Shown here in pieces: positions 5,433 through 9,830 of a stretch of DNA of 9,830 nt; positions within the stretch are counted from its first letter, which is position 1; each line of letters starts with the position of its first letter. The position numbers were made by a program, and so were the translations under genes. The notes beneath the pieces were generated by a model. That model saw only the letters and a program-made list of their open reading frames with translations, was not told the origin of the DNA and made no database searches. This DNA is from Sulfurimonas sp. (GTDB lineage: Bacteria > Campylobacterota > Campylobacteria > Campylobacterales > Sulfurimonadaceae): positions 1 through 9,830 of the forward strand of contig JAFLJV010000071.1 in the NCBI GenBank assembly GCA_022712845.1, given 5' to 3'.

Positions 5433-6290
5433 TTATTGTAGCAGATTTTTATTTATTAACTCTATTAACTGAAGTGGATCAACCTGCTCACCACCGACTC
5501 GAAAACTAAAGTGAAGATGAGGGCCAGTAACTCTACCAGTATCTCCTGAGAGACCTAAAGATTCACCACGTTTAATTTTGCTACCCTTTTTCACATCAAA
5601 CTTACTCATGTGATAGTAACATGAGTAAATTCCTTGTCCATGGTCTATTATAACCGAATTACCAGAGTAAAATCTATCTTTTGCTAAAACTACTACACCG
5701 TCATTACTAGCTATGATAGGAGTTCCAATTTTTGCTCTAAAATCTGTTCCACTATGATACCCTTTTAAAGTATCATTGTAGATTCTAGCTTTTCCAAAAT
5801 CACTAGTTATCTTACTTTCCATCGGCACTATAAACTCTTTTGATATATGACTTTTTTCAGTAGAAGTTCTATATATTTTCATAGCCTCAGCATACTCTTT
5901 AGAGGTTCTTTTTTTATCTTCTTTTTTTAAATTTACTTTTGAACTTTGAACTTTGATTTTTTCTTTTTTATACTTACCATCTTTAACACGAAAAATTAAA
6001 ATTCTCTTTTTCTTATCTTTATTTTCAGTGTAGAATATCTCCACTTTTTTATCACTTGGTTTTTCATAATAACTCATAGGAAGTAAAACATAAGCTTTTT
6101 CTTTATGAAGTGGATTATCATATATTTTATATTTTTTTTTACCTATAACTATCTTGTCATACTCAATATTTTTATCTTTAGAAAATTCCAAAAGTGCTGT
6201 TTTACCATTTGCGATTGTAGAGTCAGAGAGTTCTATGCTAAATGAAAAAAGTGAGAATACACAAAGTATTAAAAAAAGTAATAACTTCAT
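5433..6290 (-). CDS. Secreted M23 (LytM/peptidoglycan DD-endopeptidase-type) metallopeptidase
   Basis: 285 residues. Residues 1-18 are a signal peptide ([18 protein letters not shown]), so the protein is exported to the periplasm. A lysine-rich beta region of about 130 residues follows, then the M23 domain (about 155-275). Zinc and catalytic residues are complete: H179 and D183 in HSGTDFR, H227 in YYHMS, and H258 and H260 in GPHLHFSFR. GVVVLAK and VIIDHGQGIYSCYYHM are typical family strands. It should cleave peptidoglycan cross-links and may act in division or, as for M23 enzymes of helical relatives, in cell shape; the exact substrate is not deducible. The ATG at 6288-6290 overlaps the smpB stop by one base (TGATG), implying coupling. 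A TTG one codon earlier is possible but unlikely. Confidence 0.92.
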   Translation of the reverse strand: MKLLLFLILCVFSLFSFSIELSDSTIANGKTALLEFSKDKNIEYDKIVIGKKKYKIYDNPLHKEKAYVLLPMSYYEKPSDKKVEIFYTENKDKKKRILIFRVKDGKYKKEKIKVQSSKVNLKKEDKKRTSKEYAEAMKIYRTSTEKSHISKEFIVPMESKITSDFGKARIYNDTLKGYHSGTDFRAKIGTPIIASNDGVVVLAKDRFYSGNSVIIDHGQGIYSCYYHMSKFDVKKGSKIKRGESLGLSGDTGRVTGPHLHFSFRVGGEQVDPLQLIELINKNLLQ

Positions 6291-6742
6291 CAATATTCTT
6301 TCATAGCTCTTTGAATATCACGCTTCATATCTTTAGCTTTTAGATCTTGTCTTTTATCGTGAAGCTGCTTCCCTTTTGCAATAGCAATCTGAATTTTTAC
6401 AAGATTTCTAGCATTAAAGTATAGTTGCAGAGGAACTATTGTATAACCATCCCTATCAACTGCTTTTATCATTTTTACCAACTGTTTTTTATGCAAAAGA
6501 AGTTTTCTACTACCTCTCTCTTCATGTGTATAATAATGATGTGTAGTCTCAAGTCTACCAATATGTGCATTAAAAAGAAAAGCTTCACCATTTACAAAAC
6601 GGATAAAACTATCTTTTAAATTCACTCTATTTGCACGAATACCTTTTACTTCACTCCCAGCAAGAACCATCCCTGCTTCAAATTTTTCTTCTAAAAAGTA
6701 ATCAAAATAGGCTTTTTTATTTTTAGCTATTGTTTCGCCCAT
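6290..6742 (-). CDS. smpB: SsrA-binding protein SmpB
   Basis: 150 residues, typical length. SmpB binds tmRNA and delivers it to stalled ribosomes for trans-translation. Conserved segments are present: [20 protein letters not shown] near 8-27, [18 protein letters not shown] at about 29-46, the [16 protein letters not shown] segment, the [14 protein letters not shown] segment (here [13 protein letters not shown]), VPLQLYFN near 103-110, and a basic C-terminal tail [22 protein letters not shown]. The ATG at 6740-6742 has AAGGA nine bases upstream and an extended -10 promoter about 30 bp upstream. No tmRNA (ssrA) gene is seen in the window. In Helicobacter and Campylobacter, ispE directly precedes smpB (recalled); here a dinD cassette separates them. 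Confidence 0.96.
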   Translation of the reverse strand: MGETIAKNKKAYFDYFLEEKFEAGMVLAGSEVKGIRANRVNLKDSFIRFVNGEAFLFNAHIGRLETTHHYYTHEERGSRKLLLHKKQLVKMIKAVDRDGYTIVPLQLYFNARNLVKIQIAIAKGKQLHDKRQDLKAKDMKRDIQRAMKEY

Positions 6743-6770
6743 TACTTTTGTTCCTTATTTTATTTTTCTT

Positions 6771-6779
6771 ATTATATCA
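6771..6779 (-). promoter_or_regulatory. Extended -10 promoter for smpB
   Basis: On the minus strand the 62-bp dinD-smpB gap contains TGATATAAT, a perfect extended -10 (TGnTATAAT). The predicted start near 6764 gives a leader of about 22 nt carrying the smpB ribosome binding site. No clear -35 is seen, which an extended -10 does not need. This would make smpB-M23 independent of the upstream insert. Confidence 0.55.
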
Positions 6780-6804
6780 CGCCAACTTAAATACTTGGTT
6801 TTAG

Positions 6805-7656
6805 CTATTTAATTTCTTTGTTGAGCTTATCTATATTTTTCGTAGCTTTTTTATTATCAGTATTTAATTTTCTTTCTACTTTTTTTACATCCTCTTGAGG
6901 TAGGAGATTTTCAGGTGTAATACCACGAGATATAAGCGTATTTCTAACTGTTTTATTATTAGTTATATGTTCATCAGAGATTTGATTTTGGGTGTTCATA
7001 CTATTTTCTCTTGCATTGTGTATGGTTATTTCAGTTGCAAAATCTTTAGCCTTTAAGAGTATAGTTGGCATAAAATCGGCTAATGGTTTAGTGTCTTTGA
7101 TTTTATATTTGGCTTTCATTTGTGCAGTTGTATGATTAAAAAGTGCTTTATCACCCTTACTTCTAATAATTGCAAAATTATCATTTCCACCAGTTTGTTC
7201 ATAAATAACTTTTGAAAGTTCTTTTTCTGTTTGAACTAACTTCTGTCTTGCTTGAACTCTCTCATGCTCTAACATTCTTTGTTCTATTAATTCAGCTTTT
7301 CTAGTTTGAATAGCAAAATAAGTTTGTGCAAAAGCTATTTGCTCTTTTTTACTATCTCCATTTTGTGCAATGAGATAACAAGCAAATCTTGTAAGAATTA
7401 AATCATCTACTTCTTTTATCGCACCTTTAGGCATTTCTATCGTTTTCCCGACTTCGGCAAAATGATTATCTATATCATGTCCAGATACTTTACAAGATGT
7501 TTTTGCTTTAAAGATTACATTTTTAAAATTATCCCATTTTGTGTAACCTAAGAGATGTTGTAAATCTCTAGCTAACCAAAACTCTATATCTCCGTCTGTT
7601 GTATTTACAAATGATTCAAAGTCGGAAGTTAATGTTTGTATAGTGCTTGCTGTCAT
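6805..7656 (-). CDS. dinD: DinD-family (DNA-damage-inducible protein D, BRO-N-like) protein
   Basis: 283 residues, close to E. coli DinD (about 274). An N-terminal BRO-N-like region (about 10-120) contains FWLARDLQHLLGYTKWDNF (27-45), LTRFACYLIAQNGDSKKEQIAF (88-109) and QTYFAIQTRKAE (111-122), the DinD signature. A charged helix or coiled coil (about 123-155) leads into a domain with TGGNDNFAIIRSKGDKALF near 155-173, and the tail (258-283) is very lysine-rich. E. coli DinD inhibits RecA strand exchange; whether that holds here is unknown. The start is the ATG at 7654-7656, six bases from a good AAGGA; a TTG at 7660-7662 is an unlikely alternative. The gene splits the conserved ispE-smpB neighbourhood and is likely acquired. 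Campylobacterota mostly lack LexA, so SOS control cannot be assumed. Confidence 0.88.
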   Translation of the reverse strand: MTASTIQTLTSDFESFVNTTDGDIEFWLARDLQHLLGYTKWDNFKNVIFKAKTSCKVSGHDIDNHFAEVGKTIEMPKGAIKEVDDLILTRFACYLIAQNGDSKKEQIAFAQTYFAIQTRKAELIEQRMLEHERVQARQKLVQTEKELSKVIYEQTGGNDNFAIIRSKGDKALFNHTTAQMKAKYKIKDTKPLADFMPTILLKAKDFATEITIHNARENSMNTQNQISDEHITNNKTVRNTLISRGITPENLLPQEDVKKVERKLNTDNKKATKNIDKLNKEIK

Positions 7657-7747
7657 AATCAATCCTTTTTATTTATGCTAACACATTTAAAAATTTTAAT
7701 TACAAAATATGACAGTTTGCAATAATTAAACATTACTTTCTATATCT

Positions 7748-7767
7748 TTTCTGACTGACATTAGAAA
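7748..7767. promoter_or_regulatory. Operator-like inverted repeat at the predicted dinD transcription start
   Basis: On the plus strand TTTCTGA-CTGACA-TTAGAAA forms 7-bp arms with one mismatch around a 6-bp spacer. It lies 5-24 bp downstream of the TATAAT at 7772-7777, over the predicted start site, where a repressor would block transcription. It does not look like a LexA box of the CTG-N10-CAG type. The function is inferred from placement only. Confidence 0.3.
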
Positions 7768-7771
7768 TTGC

Positions 7772-7777
7772 ATTATA
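7772..7777 (-). promoter_or_regulatory. Putative -10 element of a dinD promoter
   Basis: A perfect TATAAT on the minus strand in the 189-bp gap between the small unknown gene and dinD. It would give a leader of about 110 nt. There is no good -35. A second, weaker candidate closer to dinD has TTGCAA near 7711-7717 and TAAAAT 18 bp further on. The rest of this gap is A/T-rich and shows no ORF. Confidence 0.4.
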
Positions 7778-7845
7778 CTTTTGACTTTACATTTCCTATG
7801 TGATTACCAAATAAAATAAGATTTATTTCATCTTTGGTTGATTTA

Positions 7846-7866
7846 TCATATCTCATATCTCATGTC
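7846..7866. repeat. 7-bp tandem repeat (3 units) at the 3' end of the small gene
   Basis: On the plus strand TCATATC, TCATATC and TCATGTC run in tandem (two perfect units and one with a single change). The repeat encodes the last residues and the TGA stop of the small protein. Seven is not a multiple of three, so gain or loss of a unit changes the reading frame. Confidence 0.7.
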
Positions 7867-8097
7867 TTTAATTGTTTTTTCCATATTTTTAACCGCATAA
7901 TAACATTGAAGTCTTATTGCTTTTTCCATATCAACTTTATTTGTATGTATTAAACCTTTATCACTCATGCTAAATTTATTTGGTCCATTTCCTAATGCTG
8001 TATCAGCAGTAACCGAACCATCATCAGATATCTTATAAACTACTCCTTCTATATTAGTAAATTTATCTTTAACTATATCTCCGAATTTAATTTTCAT
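7846..8097 (-). CDS. Small protein of unknown function (possible SH3-like N-terminus)
   Basis: 83 residues. I do not recognise a named family. The start FGDIVKDKFTNIEGVVYKISDDGSV resembles the KOW/SH3-like beta strands of small phage-type proteins that begin GDKVKDKVTGFEG, but this is only a resemblance. The second half (about 55-83) is helical and charged. There is no signal peptide or membrane segment. The ATG at 8095-8097 has AAGGA six to seven bases upstream, so expression is likely. It precedes dinD on the same strand by 189 bp within the apparent insert between ispE and smpB. Its C-terminus and stop are made by a 7-bp tandem repeat; removing one unit would extend the frame to about 105 residues, so the gene may be a frameshifted version of a longer one. 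Confidence 0.65.
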   Translation of the reverse strand: MKIKFGDIVKDKFTNIEGVVYKISDDGSVTADTALGNGPNKFSMSDKGLIHTNKVDMEKAIRLQCYYAVKNMEKTIKDMRYEI

Positions 8098-8115
8098 TTT
8101 GATTCCTTTTTTACA

Positions 8116-8121
8116 ATTATA
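8116..8121 (-). promoter_or_regulatory. Putative -10 element for the small gene
   Basis: A perfect TATAAT on the minus strand about 20 bp before the small gene's ATG, preceded by a very AT-rich stretch without a clear -35. The predicted start would fall almost at the ribosome binding site, giving an unusually short leader, so either the leader is minimal or this match is chance. Confidence 0.3.
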
Positions 8122-8158
8122 TATTAATATTAGAAAAGATTAAAGGTATCAAAAATCA

Positions 8159-8180
8159 TTCTAACTTAGAACCATCTAAG
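8159..8180. other. Two overlapping inverted repeats at the ispE stop codon
   Basis: CTTAGA-ACCA-TCTAAG (8165-8180) is a perfect 6-bp hairpin that includes the ispE stop. TTCTAA-C-TTAGAA (8159-8171) is a second inverted repeat sharing one arm, so the two are mutually exclusive as RNA folds. On the minus strand ATTTTT follows a few bases later, so a weak terminator for truB-csrA-ispE is possible, but the T-tract is not adjacent to the stem. Confidence 0.35.
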
Positions 8181-8952
8181 CTTCTTTCACTTTAAAAAAA
8201 CTACTCCCACTACCACTAAAATAATATCCATCTTTATAATGATTTATAAGCTCTTTATACTCTTTAAGAGCAGGTTTGAAGAGGTCATTTGCTTCTTGTG
8301 GGCTCATACTTTTAAGTGCATCAAGTGAGCTTATATTTTTTAACTCATCTATATTGCTGATAGGTGCAAAAAAGTTTTCTCTGTAACTTACATAAACTTT
8401 CGGAGTACTTATCTCTATTTTTGGTGTAAATACTTCAAAATTTAAAAGAGGCTCTTTAAACTCTTCTACTATTTCACCTATTCCACCTACATTTGCACTA
8501 CCATATCCATATATGAAAAATGGAACATCTGCCCCAATCTTAAGTCCTATGGTTGCTAACTCATTCAGAGATAATCCTAAATGTAAAACTTCATTACACA
8601 TTTTCAGGTAAGTTGCTGCGTCACTACTTCCGCCACCTAAACCTGCAAAGGCTGGGATATTTTTATCAATTTTTATAGCATATTGTTGCATAAGTTTTTT
8701 AAGAGAAGCTACCTGCTTTTCATTTAAACTATCTAGTAAAGAGATGTAAGCTTTATATATTGTGTTTTGTTTAGTTGTGCATGAAAACTTACCAATAATT
8801 TTAAATTTATCATCTGTTTTTTCAACAAATGATAATTCATCATATAAAAAGTCAACTCTCATAAACCTAGAGATGATTTCGTGATAATTACCTCTAGTTC
8901 CTGTTATTTTTAAAAATATATTTACTTTTGCATAAGCTCTATACAGCTTCAT
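8176..8952 (-). CDS. ispE: 4-diphosphocytidyl-2-C-methyl-D-erythritol kinase
   Basis: 258 residues. IspE phosphorylates the 2-hydroxyl of CDP-methylerythritol with ATP, the fourth step of the MEP (non-mevalonate) isoprenoid pathway, in the cytoplasm. GHMP kinase features are in order: AKVNIFLKITGTR at 8-20 (K9 catalytic-type lysine), HEIISRFMRVDF near 24-35, the ATP-binding loop PAFAGLGGGSSDAAT at 100-114, GADVPFF at 140-146 (D142 catalytic-type aspartate) and SGSGSSFF at 246-253. At 258 residues it is slightly short but complete. The ATG at 8950-8952 is four bases after the csrA stop. No Shine-Dalgarno is visible; instead an AU-only hairpin (8955-8972) spans the csrA stop, so initiation probably depends on translation of csrA. 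Confidence 0.95.
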   Translation of the reverse strand: MKLYRAYAKVNIFLKITGTRGNYHEIISRFMRVDFLYDELSFVEKTDDKFKIIGKFSCTTKQNTIYKAYISLLDSLNEKQVASLKKLMQQYAIKIDKNIPAFAGLGGGSSDAATYLKMCNEVLHLGLSLNELATIGLKIGADVPFFIYGYGSANVGGIGEIVEEFKEPLLNFEVFTPKIEISTPKVYVSYRENFFAPISNIDELKNISSLDALKSMSPQEANDLFKPALKEYKELINHYKDGYYFSGSGSSFFKVKEA

Positions 8953-8956
8953 GAAA

Positions 8957-9187
8957 TTATTTTTTAATAATTGAGCTAAGTAAATTAAGGTCGTCTAATG
9001 CTACCTTTTTTGATGAAGCTATATTTGCATCTTTAACATCTTCAAGAAGTTCACTTCTCATAATAGAGATATTTTTAGGTGCATTTATACCAAGCTTCAC
9101 AACACCCTTATCGATAGACACAATTTTTATAACTATATCATTACCTAAAACTATTGACTCATCTAATTTTCTGGCTAGTACTAACAT
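8957..9187 (-). CDS. csrA: Carbon storage regulator CsrA (RsmA), RNA-binding translational regulator
   Basis: 76 residues. The first about 50 residues match CsrA closely: MLVLARKLDESIVLG, VKLGINAPKNISIMRSEL, with the RNA-contacting L4, R6 and R44 conserved. The dimer binds GGA-containing hairpins near ribosome binding sites. The extended C-terminus (about 53-76) is typical of campylobacterial CsrA, which is antagonised by FliW and represses flagellin translation in relatives; no fliW is in this window. The ATG at 9185-9187 lies inside the end of truB (7-nt overlap), with AGGA four bases upstream as ribosome binding site, itself an A(N)GGA-type core that CsrA could bind for autoregulation (inference). 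It sits between truB and ispE as in related genomes. Confidence 0.95.
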   Translation of the reverse strand: MLVLARKLDESIVLGNDIVIKIVSIDKGVVKLGINAPKNISIMRSELLEDVKDANIASSKKVALDDLNLLSSIIKK

Positions 9188-9830
9188 TGGATCCTGCCTA
9201 ATTCATATTTAACTTCTGCATTTACTATATTTATAACAGAGATGAAACCACCACTATCAAGCCAATAATATCCATCTTTTTTTATATCTAAATCATCTAA
9301 AGCAAGAACTCTTCCATATTTGAGATTATCACTTTCACCAGTATAAAAGTTCTGCTCTATATTTAGGAATTTTTTGATATTTAAAACTTCTTCATTGTTA
9401 TATTTAAATACACCCTCACTTAATCTTTCTAATGCACTAAGACTTCCAAACTCCACTCCAAGTCTAGAAGCAACAATACGACCAAGTGAGCGAATATATG
9501 TCCCCTCAGATACAGTTGCTTCAAATGTAACAAAAGGGTGGCAATAACTTATAAGTTTTGTCTCATATATAGTAGAGTTAATTTTGTTAAGAGTAAACTC
9601 TACTCCCCTGCGAGCCAAATCATAAGCTCTCTGCCCATTTATACGCTTTGCACTAAATATAGGGGGTTCATACTTTAACTCACCCTCTAGTGACTTAATT
9701 ACATCCAAAATCTCACTCTCTTTAAGCTCTTTTAAAATTTCTACATTTTCTATTAGTTCTGTATCTAAACTATCGCTTTTAGCTCCTAGCCAAAGAGTTG
9801 CTCTGTAAGTTTTTGGAGTTTTATTTAAAA
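9181..9830 (-). CDS. truB: tRNA pseudouridine-55 synthase TruB, C-terminal about 216 residues (5' end outside window)
   Basis: The frame is open to the right edge, so the start lies beyond the window and the ATG at 9706-9708 is internal. The visible part begins LNKTPKTYRATLWLGAKSDS, matching the conserved K-x-YR-x3-LG-x3-D-T/S segment of TruB. It continues with YEPPIFSAKRINGQRAYDLARRG and the motif VSEGTYIRSLGRIVASRLG, both diagnostic, and a C-terminal PUA-like region. The N-terminal part with the catalytic aspartate (GxLDPxAxG region) is missing only because of the window edge. TruB makes pseudouridine 55 in the T-loop of tRNAs. The gene overlaps csrA by 7 nt at its 3' end, and its last codons carry the csrA ribosome binding site. 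Confidence 0.94.
   Translation of the reverse strand, partial: LNKTPKTYRATLWLGAKSDSLDTELIENVEILKELKESEILDVIKSLEGELKYEPPIFSAKRINGQRAYDLARRGVEFTLNKINSTIYETKLISYCHPFVTFEATVSEGTYIRSLGRIVASRLGVEFGSLSALERLSEGVFKYNNEEVLNIKKFLNIEQNFYTGESDNLKYGRVLALDDLDIKKDGYYWLDSGGFISVINIVNAEVKYELGRIQC

Noticed and set aside
7657..7845. LexA-type SOS box upstream of dinD
   Set aside because: No CTG-N10-CAG or GAAC-N4-GTTC-type site is found; the inverted repeat there has different arms.
9706..9708. ATG as the start of a separate short truB-like gene
   Set aside because: The same frame continues upstream without a stop to the window edge and encodes conserved TruB sequence, so this methionine is internal.
1..9830. 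CRISPR arrays, insertion sequences, poly-G phase-variation tracts
   Set aside because: None seen. There are no regularly spaced repeats, transposase motifs or long G/C homopolymers; the longest homopolymers are A/T runs within codons for Lys/Phe or in spacers.

Overview
The window is AT-rich and gene-dense, and every convincing gene is on the minus strand. The protein families and gene order point to a Campylobacterota (Epsilonproteobacteria) chromosome, most likely a free-living Sulfurimonas- or Arcobacter-like organism. Two conserved blocks, recalled from Campylobacter and Helicobacter genomes, support this: truB-csrA-ispE-(x)-smpB and nif3-flgZ-waaA-rlu-(x)-ffh. The genus is an inference from memory, not a database result.

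In transcription order (right to left), block 1 is truB (cut by the right edge), csrA and ispE, packed with overlap or a 4-nt gap. An apparent insert of about 1.3 kb follows, holding an 83-residue unknown protein and a dinD-family gene, each with its own -10-like element. smpB then has its own extended -10 promoter and is coupled by a TGATG overlap to a periplasmic M23 peptidase gene.

After the peptidase gene comes a spacer of about 140 bp. It is much richer in GC than its surroundings and crowded with inverted repeats, which makes it the best candidate here for a dispersed repeat or structured RNA element. A second long cluster follows: a membrane-anchored TPR protein, a DUF4395 membrane protein, a 17-codon micro-ORF, nif3, flgZ (HP0958 type), waaA, an RluD-type pseudouridine synthase, a GIY-YIG endonuclease-like protein and a YaiI/YqxD (DUF188) protein. 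Finally the first 17 codons of ffh lie at the left edge behind their own promoter-like sequence.

Most genes serve RNA maturation, translation and envelope housekeeping: TruB and Rlu (pseudouridylation), SmpB (ribosome rescue), Ffh (SRP), CsrA and FlgZ (post-transcriptional control, both tied to flagellar expression in relatives), IspE (isoprenoids), WaaA (Kdo addition to lipid A) and the M23 peptidase (murein).

The less ordinary items are: (i) the structured spacer at 5322-5432; (ii) the micro-ORF before nif3, whose first ten codons resemble the start of nif3; (iii) a 7-bp tandem repeat that sets the C-terminus of the small unknown protein; (iv) the dinD cassette with an operator-like inverted repeat at its predicted transcription start; (v) a 14-bp palindrome in the ffh leader; (vi) a co-translated pair of nuclease-like proteins inserted between rlu and ffh. 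I saw no tRNA, rRNA, tmRNA, CRISPR array or transposase.
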